A program made the translations under genes and the position numbers. From Fremontodendron californicum (lineage: Eukaryota > Streptophyta > Magnoliopsida > Malvales > Malvaceae), in NCBI GenBank assembly GCA_030761205.1, contig JAULJL010000011.1:16792501-16856500 (forward strand): a stretch of DNA of 64,000 bases. Direction: 5' to 3'. A model generated the notes under the pieces. The model did not search any database, was not told the DNA's origin, and was given only the letters and a program-made list of their open reading frames with translations. Positions 10,931-21,000 of the stretch are shown piece after piece; position 1 is the stretch's first letter; each line of letters begins with the position of its first letter.

Positions 10931-12130
10931 ACCATTTTTCTGTTTTGGTTAATTTACTTAGAGTGGGCTGATTAGGAGGGTTAGCTACTGACTTAGGGTA
11001 GTTTCTAAGCCTTTTTAAACTCTAAAAATGGTTTTTCAAGTCTCGGGTTAAGGGTAGTCAAGTCCGGATTTTTAAACTTAGGAAATTAGAGCCATTTAAA
11101 AAAATTTTAGCCCAGTTTTTATTCAAGCTTTTCAAAATTGTTTTCAAACAATCACAAAGTATTTTGGTTTTAGAATATTTAATTTGACATATTTTCCTAA
11201 GGTAGCCGGATATCTTTTTAGATATACGGATTTCCTTAATTAAAGGAAAAAATACATTTCATGCATTGCATTTTTATTTTCGTGCATATTATATGATAGC
11301 ATTATTTTATTCTATGTCATTTAAATTATATGCCATACCATTCATATTTGTCATGTCATTTAGGTTGCATTATATTATTTAGACTTTACTATGTCATTTT
11401 ATTTATGTCATGCATATACATATTCATTTATTTTAAATGTTTGCAAAAGATAATGGTTTTCAATAAAAATAAAGATATTCCCGAGTTAAAATAATTCATG
11501 AGTTCTCTACCGGGTTTGCTGGAGGGAATATCATCAATTATCATTAATAAAGGAATATCTTTCTTTCAAAAAAAAGAGAATGATTCGGAAAGTTTTCCAA
11601 AACTAATAAAAATTTCTATATTTTGCCACGTTTGTTGGGGAATATAGGAAAATTTTGATTTTATAAATTCCGGATCATTTTCAATAAAAAATGGAATTAT
11701 TTTTAAATTGGGAATTAACTTGAAATACTAAATTTAAAACCAACTTTTTACCGAGACTTGAGATAACACACGATTAATAAGGTACCGATTTATACGGGCG
11801 TTGTGGGGGTGCTAATCCTTCCCCACACGTAACCGACTCCCGAACCCGCTTCTTTGATTTCTCTGGTTTAAAACGCAGACTTGAAATTGGTTTTTAAAAT
11901 GTTTTAATTAATTTTTAAAATATTTTATAAAACCGGTTTTAATAGGTGGCCGATCACACCTAGCTAAAAAAGATTGGTGGCGACTCCATGTCTTTTTTTA
12001 GGTCATTTTCAAAACCTTTATTTTTCTAGAGGAATTAAGTCGACTTTTCCTCGGTTTTTTTTAATGTCACGCTTAACGAATAATAAAGTCTTGCGATGAG
12101 ACGTCGTTATTTTTTTTTTAGGTTGCGACA

Positions 12131-14225
12131 GTTATCACTATCACAAAGAGATGGAGAACTACTTGGTGTTCAAGCAAGCAGATTTGCTCCTCGAGTTAAT
12201 CACCTTTTCTTCGCAGATGACAGTTTGCTGTTTGCAAGAGCAAATAGAAACAATGGAGAAAGGCTGAAGCACATGCTAAAGCTATATGAGGAAAGCTCAG
12301 GACAAAAGATTAATTTTGAGAAGTCGGTTCTTTTCTTCAGCCCAAACACTACTACTGGACAAAGAGATGACCTTCAACAGTTGTTTGGAATTCATGTGGC
12401 AACCAACCCGGATAAATATCTTGGGCTACCAACAATGATAGGGAAGGAAAAAAAAAAGGCTTTCAAGGAAATCACCAACAAAGTACAGACCAGAATCAAT
12501 ACCTGGAGCAAAAGACTGTTATCATTTGGTGGTAAGGAAATTTTCATTAAAGCCATTCTTCAATCTTTACCAACTTATGCTATGAACTGCTTCTTGCTGC
12601 CCAAGACTCTGTGCGATGAACTCATCAACATTATCAGAAATTATTGGTGGTCTAGTAAACCTGGGGGTAAAGGAATACACTGGCTTCAGTGGGACAAGGT
12701 TTGTATGCCTAAAAACATGGGTGGATTGGGTTTTAGGAATTTACAGATTCTCAACAAGGCACTGCTGGGCAAACAAGGATGGCGTCTGATTCATAATACA
12801 TCCTCCTTATGTTTCAAAATATTCAAAGCAAAGTATTTCCCACAAGGCACTTTGCTGAAGTCCAGTCTGGGATCCAATCCCTCCTATATTTGGAGAAGCA
12901 TTTGGAATGCAAAAGAGGTGTTAATGGATGGTGTTAGATGGCGAGTTGGTGATGGAAAGTCTATCAACATTTGGGATGAGAAATGGCTAGATGTTAATGG
13001 TTATCTCCATGTACTCTCAACACCGAATACTGTGACACGAATAAGAACAGTAGATATGCTTATTGATGAAAGGACCATGACATGGAAAGAAGATATCATA
13101 AGAGTGGCATTTTCTCAAGAGGAAGCTACGGCTATATGTAATATACCTCTATACAGATCGCGACCACAAGATAGGATGGTATGGCACTACACAAAGGATG
13201 GGAAATACACTGTGAAAAGTGGTTATAAAGTCTTAGCACAGAAGCAAGCTGTTCATGGACCACCAAGATTTATCTGGAAAACTTTATGGTCTGCCAATGT
13301 ACCATACAAGATCAAATTATTTGGTTGGCGCCTTTGTCATGGTATCATTCCAACAAAGTCTAACCTCGCTTCCAGACTCAAAGAATTGAATCCCATGTGT
13401 TTTAGATGCGAGACTAGAGTAGAAACTGATCTACATGCTTTGTGGGAATGTGTATTGCCGAGGGAAGTCTTTGATCTGATCCATCTTCCTCAAACACTGG
13501 TAAATATCCCATTGGACAGCATAGTGGAATGGCTGGAGAATGCTGCAATACAGCTCAATGCAGAGGAGTTCGATAGCTTTCTAGTGACTCTATGGGACTT
13601 ATGGTATGCTAGAAATATAGAGTCTAAAGGAGGACAAAAACCAGATGGAAGGAGAATAGCAGAACACATCATATGCTATGTACACGAATACAAACAAGCT
13701 CAAGTGCGAAACAATCCCAATTCACAAGTAAGGTGTCAGATTCATTGGCAACCTCCACCAATGGCTGTCCTCAAAGTTAATTTTGATGGAGCTTTTGATG
13801 CAAATCTTAAACAAGGTGGAATAAGAGTAGTTATCCGGGACTTCGAAGGATTTGTGATGGGAGCGGCAGCAGTTAAAATCAAGCAGTGTACTGAAGCTTG
13901 TATATCAGAAGCCATGGCAGCTTTAAAGGCAATGGAAGTTGCTCACCAAATGGGATTCAAACGAGTAATTGTTGAAGGAGATGCACCTGTGGTCATTAAA
14001 AAATTGCAAATGGAGGAGGAAAGTATAGGTCCTTTTATGGAGGAAGGAAGATTGATGATGAACAATTTCGATGAATGCAGAGCCCAACACATCAGAAGAG
14101 AAGGAAATGCAGTAGCACATGTTTTAGCCAGATTTAGTTTACAAATCACTGAAGATTTATTTTGGATAAAAGATTACCTTTCTATTATACATCAAGTTGT
14201 AATGACTGATGCCATTAATATCTAA
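12131..14225 (+). pseudogene. LINE ORF2 fragment: RT C-terminal part, zf-RVT, RNase H
   Basis: Reads in one frame without internal stops. It begins inside the reverse transcriptase just before the catalytic FADD (HLFFADDSLLF), so the RT fingers and the endonuclease are missing here. A thumb/linker region follows (SKRLLSFGGKE, WKDW-like elements), then the plant zf-RVT zinc-binding region (WSANVPYKIKLFGWRLCHG ... CFRC ... H..WEC) and a C-terminal plant RVT_3-type RNase H starting VNFDGAFD, with acidic residues in ISEAMAAL and VEGDAP and the closing NAVAHVLAR. The apparent ATG at 12096 lies in the LTR and is chance. Absence of stops suggests fairly recent insertion and splitting. Confidence 0.88.
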
Positions 14226-14257
14226 TAAATCTTGATTTCTTTCAAAAAAAAAAAAAC
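12131..14257 (+). mobile_element. L1-clade LINE, 3' half, interrupted at its left end by element A
   Basis: Coding sequence for the second half of a plant L1 ORF2 protein begins immediately after the terminal CA of the LTR and ends at 14225, followed by a short 3' UTR and a poly(A) run at about 14243-14255. Because the left edge coincides to the base with the LTR end, the LINE was probably split by element A rather than 5'-truncated on its own insertion; the 5' half should lie left of element A's missing 5' LTR. Confidence 0.75.
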
Positions 14258-15117
14258 AATAATAATTCATGAAAAGCGTTCCACAATTTACTCGGCACCA
14301 ACTATTACTATTCAACTATGTTATCCCAAAAAATTTAAAATATTAATATTCGATATTTTTATTTGATATATATTTAAATGAGTATAAAATATGATCATTT
14401 AAATATATAAATTTTTAAAAAAATTAAATATATATAAGTTTAGATTCAGATATTATTTAAGTATGATATCAACATCATATATATTTGTTGAAATTCGGTT
14501 CAAAATATGAGTTTCAAATTCTGTTCAAACCTATCCATAGTTTTAAATGGATAATCAAAGTCCATTTAGATCTATCCATATTATATTTTTCTAAAAAAAT
14601 TAAATAAATATATTATTTTATTTAATTTTTAATAATTTAATTTTTTATTAAATTTTAAAACATGAATAATTTAACATATTTTTAAATATTTACATTATAA
14701 TATTATATATATTTTATTTTTTATATAATATAAATTAAAATATTATAATTATATAAAAAAAAAGACAAATCGGATCGGACTCAGACTTTGATTATTATAG
14801 TCAAAGTCATATCCATTTTCTAAAAAAAAATTATTTTTTTCTCAAACTCAAACTCAAATTTTAAATTTAATATTTTTATTTAAATTCTCTCAAATATCAA
14901 ACCAACTTTCAAATTTAAATGAATAATTTGAACAGATTTAATTATCACTACTAATTCAAATTCAAAAGACTAAAAATAGCCACAAAAGCCAAATAAACAT
15001 GATTATGGCCCCGAGAATATTACGGTGAGAGAAAAAATATATTTTTTTGGCTAGAAATTACGAAAGAAAATGTAATTTTAAAATAGTACGAAAAGTAAGA
15101 TAAATCTAAACAAAGTT
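14258..15117. other. AT-rich spacer
   Basis: Very A/T-rich sequence after the LINE poly(A) tail with no coding frame, RNA gene or recognisable element. Confidence 0.5.
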
Positions 15118-15799
15118 GGGTAAATTTGAAAAACATATTATTCACAACACAATAATTGATAAATTTATTGGGTAAATCTGAAAAAAAATACATTCAACGG
15201 TGGAATAATTATTAAATGATTTAATAAATAATAATTATTTAAAAAAAAATGAAAAAAAATAAATTATTGAAAAGAAAATTATAAAGATAAATTTATTCTT
15301 AACAAAAAAAACCTATCCTTCCCTTTTCGTCTCCCCAGTCGCAACCCTCCCCGATTTTTGCCTCTGTATTAAATCAATACAAGTTAAAAGATTCCACTTT
15401 TTCATATTTTCTATCCCTTTCCTCTAACTTTCCTAACACCGAAACATAGCATCATCATTTAACAATAACCAAATTGGAAAAAAATTGATGCAAACTTGAG
15501 CTAAGATACTTTACCATCACGAGAGTCAGTAATTTGAGCAGAAAACGACAGAGTCAAAACCAACAACAACCCAAAATGTGAGAGAGGGAAGAGAGGGAAA
15601 AAAGCTGCGGGTGGAAAATAGGAAAGGAAGGAAAAGATTTTTTTTTTTTGTTTTTTACTTTTATTAAGGGTAAATTTGTCATCATAATATCTTTTTCAAT
15701 AATTTCATATTTTTTCATTTTCTTTCTACAAATTATTTTAAAACATTAGACCTTTAAACAATAAATCTTTGTTGGATAGCATGTTTTTCAAGTTAACCC
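15118..15799. repeat. MITE-like foldback element 1 upstream of XTH
   Basis: The two ends are imperfect inverted copies. The left arm starts GGGTAAATTTGAAAAACAT (15118); the right arm ends ATGTTTTTCAAGTTAACCC (15799). The inverted match continues inward through the AATTATTGAAAAGAAAATTATAA-type word at about 15265 (complement near 15685) and CCTATCCTTCCCTTTTC at about 15310 (complement near 15630). Arms are about 200 bp, the centre non-coding. I see no clear target duplication. Pairing was judged by eye. Confidence 0.5.
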
Positions 15800-16290
15800 T
15801 AAATTATTTAATGAGTAAAAATTATTTGAAAAAAATATAAAAATTATTAAGAAAAAAATTGTAAAAATAAAATTACTCTTGATAAAAAATCTTCTCTTCA
15901 TTTTTTTTCTTATTTTTTTAATTTAATTTTTAATAAAAAACAAATAAACTTAATTAAAAATAAATTTAAAAAATTAAATATTTAAATATTTATTTTTAAA
16001 AATTTTAAATAATGAAAATTTAATTTCAGAAATATTATTTTTATTATTTTTTTAAAAATTTTTAATTAAAAAATATAAATATTTAAATATTTCTTTTTGT
16101 TAAAATTAAAAAAATTACTTTTTTAATTAAAAATAAGAGAAAAAAGGGAAGAAAATATTTTTCATTTAAAGTAATTTTGTTTTTATAATTTACTTTCTAA
16201 CCATTTTTAATTTTTTAATTTTTTTTATTATACTATTTAATAATTATTAAATTTTTGATAAGATTTTTATCAAATTTAACCAAATATCCA
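15800..16290. repeat. MITE-like foldback element 2, adjoining the first
   Basis: The stretch around 15855-15915 (AAAATTACTCTTGATAAAA, then TTCTCTTCA and T-rich sequence) is an imperfect inverted match to 16125-16195 (AAGAGAAAAAAGGGAAGAAAA ... AGTAATTTTGTTTTTATAATTT). Its left arm also resembles the left arm of the neighbouring foldback in direct orientation, so the two appear to be one family. Ends are uncertain because the sequence is extremely A/T-rich. Confidence 0.4.
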
Positions 16291-16478
16291 TAAGGCGATA
16301 AATATATTACAATACAAAAAAAAAAAAAAAAAGAGAGTTGAAAATGGGTCAGTAATCGGCCAATTTTAGCTGACCGCAGATCTCCATAGACATAATAGCG
16401 AGTACACCACACGAGTATCGATGTTTTCAACTTTCAAAATGTTTTGAAATACTTACTACTACTACTAGATTCTTAATT

Positions 16479-16513
16479 CTTGCCCTTGCCCTTGCCCTTG
16501 CCCTTGCCCTTGC
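16479..16513. repeat. TTGCCC hexanucleotide microsatellite
   Basis: About six copies of a TTGCCC/CCCTTG hexamer in the XTH upstream region. Confidence 0.9.
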
Positions 16514-16625
16514 TCCCAACTCCTTCCAAATCACCTTTTACAAACAAATAATTCTAGCTCCCTCACTTACCACCGCCCAAGATGTAATTATAGATTAATA
16601 TATTAGCTGTACTGCCATTTCTATT

Positions 16626-16633
16626 ATTATAAA
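16626..16633 (+). promoter_or_regulatory. Candidate TATA box of the XTH gene
   Basis: TTATAAAC lies about 340 bp before the XTH ATG and about 190 bp before the 5' UTR intron donor at 16817. A CT-repeat, common in plant 5' UTRs, follows at about 16791-16812. Another weaker TTTATATC lies near 16664. Confidence 0.4.
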
Positions 16634-16816
16634 CAGTCCACAAGAAATAAAAACAGTGATTTCTTTTATATCTCCTTGGTTCAACTCAAATTCACATTAA
16701 AACCAACAAATTCAACTTCTACATTGAAATCAAAGCCTACATAAAGCCTCCTCACCCTGCTTCAATTTTCATCATCCACTCATCCTCAAACCTCTCTCTC
16801 TCTCTCTCTCTTTCTG

Positions 16817-16962
16817 GTAATGCTCTAGAACCTGTGCAATACCTCATACTTATTTCTCCCATTTTTTCCTGTTATTCAAGCGATTTGTTTTGTTTTGTTT
16901 TTTTTTTTTAAAAATTCTCGTTGGTTATTGTAGTATCTAAATGTTAGATTCATTCTGTGCAG
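16817..16962 (+). other. 5' UTR intron of XTH
   Basis: Donor CTG|GTAATG at 16817 directly after the CT-rich leader, a T-rich body, and acceptor TTCTGTGCAG ending at 16962, four bases before the ATG at 16967. The fit of both sites and the leader composition support a leader intron. Confidence 0.6.
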
Positions 16963-16966
16963 AAAC

Positions 16967-18050
16967 ATGGCTTCACCACTTTGGGTTCTGTTGCTGGGTC
17001 TCTTGTCTATGGCCTCTGGAACAATGGGAGCTCCCCCTAAAAGGCCTGTAGCGGTCCCATTCTCGAGAAACTATATGCCTACTTGGGCTTTTGATCACAT
17101 TAAGTACTACAATGGAGGCTCCGACATTCAGCTGCACCTTGACAAATACACTGGTATAAATATAATCAACTACTTTTCAGTCTTGTCTTCCCATCAAATT
17201 CTCAAATCTAACGCTTCTATCCTCCTATAGTATTTCATATGTTCTCTTATTCTAACAACAGTCTGGTTTCACCTTGTAAAAGGTACTGGTTTCCAGTCCA
17301 AAGGATCTTACTTGTTTGGACACTTTAGTATGCAAATAAAGCTAGTTCCTGGAGATTCTGCTGGAACTGTTACTGCCTTCTATGTGAGTAAACTTGATGT
17401 CCCACTGTTGGGTACTTTATTTACAGCTCGCAGCTGCTTCTGTTATATATGCTTTCTCTATGAATGTGACAAAAGCAGAAAATTTTGGTTCATTTTTTTT
17501 GTTTTGGAGGCTTTTCTTTTCCAAACAATAAAATACTTAACTAAATACTACTAGTAGACTATCGTTTTCCCCTGCCTTAACATTTATATATTTAATCTCT
17601 TGCAGCTATCTTCTCAAAACTCGGAGCATGACGAGATAGATTTTGAGTTCTTGGGGAACAGGACAGGACAGCCATACATTGTGCAGACGAATGTGTTCAC
17701 TGGAGGAAAGGGAGACAGAGAACAGAGGATTTATCTTTGGTTTGACCCAACCAAAGACTACCACTCCTACTCTGTTCTGTGGAACTTGTTTCAGATAGTG
17801 TATTTTTCTAACTGCCCAAATCTTCAAATCCTTTCAGTTTTATCTTCATAAATTCATGATTAATAATTTCTGCATCTTCTATTAGCTTTTAACTTTCTGT
17901 CGTGCATTTAAGTTGCTAGAATGCTGTAGTTGTTTTTATGTTTAGAAATTAGATTCTAGAACCTGCAACAATTGTATATTTCGTGTAGAGAACATGGAGC
18001 CTGCTTTGTTATATAAGCAACATTTGTTTTTCTTCCCCAGAGCTGAAGTT
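16967..18050 (+). pseudogene. XTH: Xyloglucan endotransglucosylase/hydrolase, exons 1-3 only (truncated by LTR)
   Basis: Cell-wall GH16 enzyme that cuts and religates xyloglucan in the apoplast. Exons: 16967-17153, 17283-17383, 17606-about 17797, with GT/AG introns and consistent phases. Residues 1-21 are a signal peptide. Exon 3 holds the catalytic HDEIDFEFLG motif (nucleophile and acid/base Glu with the middle Asp) and the adjoining NRT N-glycosylation site conserved in the family. The sequence is closest, from memory of the family, to XTH6/XTH7-like members. After exon 3 an intron-like stretch runs to about 18050, where Ogre LTR sequence begins. The final exon, which carries the rest of the beta-jellyroll and the XET_C domain, is missing in the window, so no normal enzyme can be made. 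Exons 1-3 have no lesions. Confidence 0.88.
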
Positions 18051-21000
18051 GGATTGGCAAAAGAAAATCTTGATTCGGAGTTCGTTTGCAAAATGGCCAA
18101 ATATAGGTCTCCTATATAGTAATTCAAGCAGATAAATCCCGAAAAAATAGCAAACGAGTTCCAAAAATTCTGAAAAATTTGAAAATCTCATTTTTAAATT
18201 ATTTGGAAGAGATTGGCAAAATAAAATATTGATTTGGAGTTCGTTTGCAAAATGGCCAAATCCCGGGTCCCCTATATAGTAATTCAAGCAGATAAATCTC
18301 GAAAAAATAGTAAATGAGCTCCAAAAATTATGAAAACTTCCAGATCACATTTTTAAATTATTTGGAAAATATTGGTGAAGAAAAATCTGGATTCGGAGCT
18401 CGTTTAAAAAATGGTAAAGTTCAGGTGCATAAAAGGGGCAATTTCGAAAATAAATCCGAAATAAATAGCAAATGGACTCGATTTTTTTTGAAAACTTCCA
18501 GAATTCAATTTTTTATTTTTTTTGGAAGTATTGAAAAAAGAAAATTTGAATTTGGAGTCCGTTTGCTATTTATTTAGATTCGAGGGGCAAAAAGGTCATT
18601 TCACCAAAGAAACCAAAAAAGGTAAATTTGTAATTGATGAAAATATGAAAGAAGAAGTAATTTCTGGGATTTTTTCTTCCCTTGGTCAGCCAACATAGTG
18701 GCGAGGAAGGAAGCTTGAACAATTTAATTCCCTAGTCACTATCAAGCCACATGCAACCACTAACACCTTGCAAATGGTCCCCCCTTCATCCAATGGCTTA
18801 AGAGCCTTGTAGGAAAGTTGAATGCACCATCCAATGGCCAAATTTAAATGCCAAGATGATATTTTTATTTGTCATGAAAGAACCCTCATCTAATGGCCAA
18901 GAATGGAAGAAAAAAAGATGAGCATAATTCATCCAAGGGTGAGCATCCATTCGGTTGAGCAAGGGAGTGCATGGGATTATCTCTTTTCATCCAATGGCTT
19001 AGGCCATCTACAAGGGCTGAGTACACATGTTGAGGGCTGGATTTAATCTATAAGATGTCATTTTTATGTTGTCCTCATCCAATGACCAAGAATGGAAGAG
19101 CACAACTCATCCAAGGGTAGGCACTCAAGAGGGGCAAGCAAGGGAGTGCATGGGATTGGTCCTCTTTTGCATCTAAGGGCTAAAGGTTACTACAAGGGCT
19201 GAGTACATATCTTAAGGGCTGCTATCAATTGGCAAGATGACATTTTTATGTTGTCATCAAAATATCTTAATCTAAAGGCCAAGATTGAAGGAGAAAAAGT
19301 GCAATTCCCATCCAAGGGTTAGAGGGCCATTCAGACAAGGCTAAAGGGAGGGGGTGATTTCATTTTTTCAGAGGTTTTTTTGCTGGAAATAGTAGCTAAT
19401 TTGGCAAAGAAAAGTTTTTTAAAGAAATAAAAAAAATGGTTTTCAATAGAGAGCTTGATGGTAGTCATCTGTACCAAGCTCTAGCCTAGCTTTCTTCTTC
19501 ATTTCCATGATGTTTTCTTGATTTTCTATCATGTTTTCCTACTACATTTTTCATAGAAATAAAGTTTTTTAATGTTTACTTATGTTTTCATCTCTTCTTC
19601 TTCATTAAAATGGTGGAAAACAAATTTTTTTCTATGGTTTCATGCTATGGCCGATTATGGCACATTTACTTGCCTTATTTTTCCTTTTTTTTTTCCTTCC
19701 TTGCATGTTGTTCTGAAAAATGATTTTTACAAGGTTTTTAAAGTATTCTAAGGTTCTAGTTTTTTACAAAATATGAAGCAAAAAAGGTTGAAATGGCTAC
19801 ATGATCTTGGCTAGACCAAGTGACCATGGTTAGGAGAGAGGCTATGCCCATTTTTACCTAACATGAAGCTCACCTTATTTTCTGTTTTAGATGGTTTATT
19901 TTCTTTTTTATTGAGATGGAAAGGCTTCATGATCTTGGCAAGACCAAGTGATTATGGTTAGGTGAGAGGCTATGCCCATTTGATACCAACCATGGAGCTT
20001 TACTTTCCTTGTTTTACTTACTACTTTTGCTTATTATTTGTTTTGCATGTCTATGTTAAATCTTTTATATATGTTCTTTACATTATTTTCTATGCTATAT
20101 TTAGTTATATATTTCATTTCCATGCTTGATATTGCATCCTTTCATATTCGGCCATTGTTGCTCATATGCTCATGTTGTGCATTTTTTTTCATGTATCATG
20201 TCTTACATGTTTGCATTTTCTTGGTATTGTTCCATGACCATTGGACAATCTCATTTTTGTTTGCCTTGCATGTGCATTTTCCTTTTGTTTCTTAATTTGT
20301 TTGCATCTGCATGCCATGAACTTGTATATTCTGATTTTAGTATGCCATGTGCTTATGAAAATGCTGTGATAAAAATGCCATCATATTGTCCCATGACCAT
20401 TCGGCAATCCAATTTTTGTTTGCCTTGCATGTGCATTTTCCTTTTGTTTCTTAACTTGTTTGCATTTCCATGCAATGAGTTTGTGCATTTTGATTTTAGT
20501 ATGTTATATGCTTATGAAAATGTCATGACATTATGCATCTTAATATGATTTTTCATGTACTTATGTCATTTACTAAATAGGATTGCATTAGAGTCTCATG
20601 TGATCATTTGGCCTCTTCATGCATTCCTTGCCTTGTCATGCATTTGCATTTTGTTTAGGTAACATGCTTTGCATTGTCATATCTTGAAATTGTGTATTAG
20701 TTGCTGTTTGTTCCAGCATTGACATTAGTTTCATGAGTCATTGTATGTTCATAGTATTGCTATACATGTTCATTACATTTTAGGTCTAGGCCATATTGGT
20801 ATTGTCATGCATATTGAGTCTTAAATAACATTGGTATTGTCATGCATTACTATGCTATTTAGGTCTTAGGTTACATTAGCATTTTCATGCATATTCATAA
20901 CATATTAGATCCAAGTCATATATGTATTATCAAGCATTGCATGCATATTGAGTTAGATAGCATTTATTGCCATGCAAATTCGTGCTAGGCATCTAGGTTG

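Larger units (their letters stand above)
1..12130 (+). mobile_element. Element A: 3' part of a non-autonomous Ogre/Tat-like LTR retrotransposon
   Basis: The stretch reads, left to right, as gag-like ORF tail, full gag ORF, about 2.9 kb of non-coding DNA, a tandem-repeat block, a purine tract and a 4.7-kb LTR (7388-12130) that starts TGTAGACACC and ends TTGCGACA. No protease, RT, RNase H or integrase reading is present between gag and LTR, so the element cannot replicate alone. The non-coding part around 3750-4440 resembles the region after integrase in element B (43600-44190), so A looks like a pol-deleted relative of B. Its 5' LTR lies beyond the left edge. Long LTRs and tandem repeats upstream of the 3' LTR are known Ogre/Tat traits. 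Confidence 0.85.
7388..12130 (+). repeat. LTR of element A (LTR type A1)
   Basis: Starts TGTAGACACC and ends GGTTGCGACA, giving 5'-TG...CA-3' ends, 4743 bp. The same start and end words bound the 45638-51250 LTR, and the terminal part also matches 18050-23211. Internal structure: AAAAAGTCAACCCC minisatellite near 7530-7610, 159-bp subrepeats from about 8080, a TATAAATA box at 8918, a 36-bp array at 9022, a 213-bp triplication at 10291, and a conserved end from about 11460. Next to its 3' end lies LINE sequence, not a PBS, so this is the 3' LTR. Confidence 0.88.

Noticed and set aside
12096..12130. ATG at 12096 as start of the LINE protein
   Set aside because: These bases belong to the LTR end; the frame joins the LINE by chance.
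18034..18050. XTH exon 4 beginning after CTTCCCCAG
   Set aside because: The acceptor-like CAG is followed only by AGCTGAAGTTG before LTR sequence; it does not encode the expected VDD-type continuation.
20038..20548. Hydrophobic Cys/Phe-rich ORFs resembling membrane proteins
   Set aside because: T-rich LTR sequence with CATGCAT words; not conserved as frames in the other LTR copies (61175-61525 is a rearranged match).
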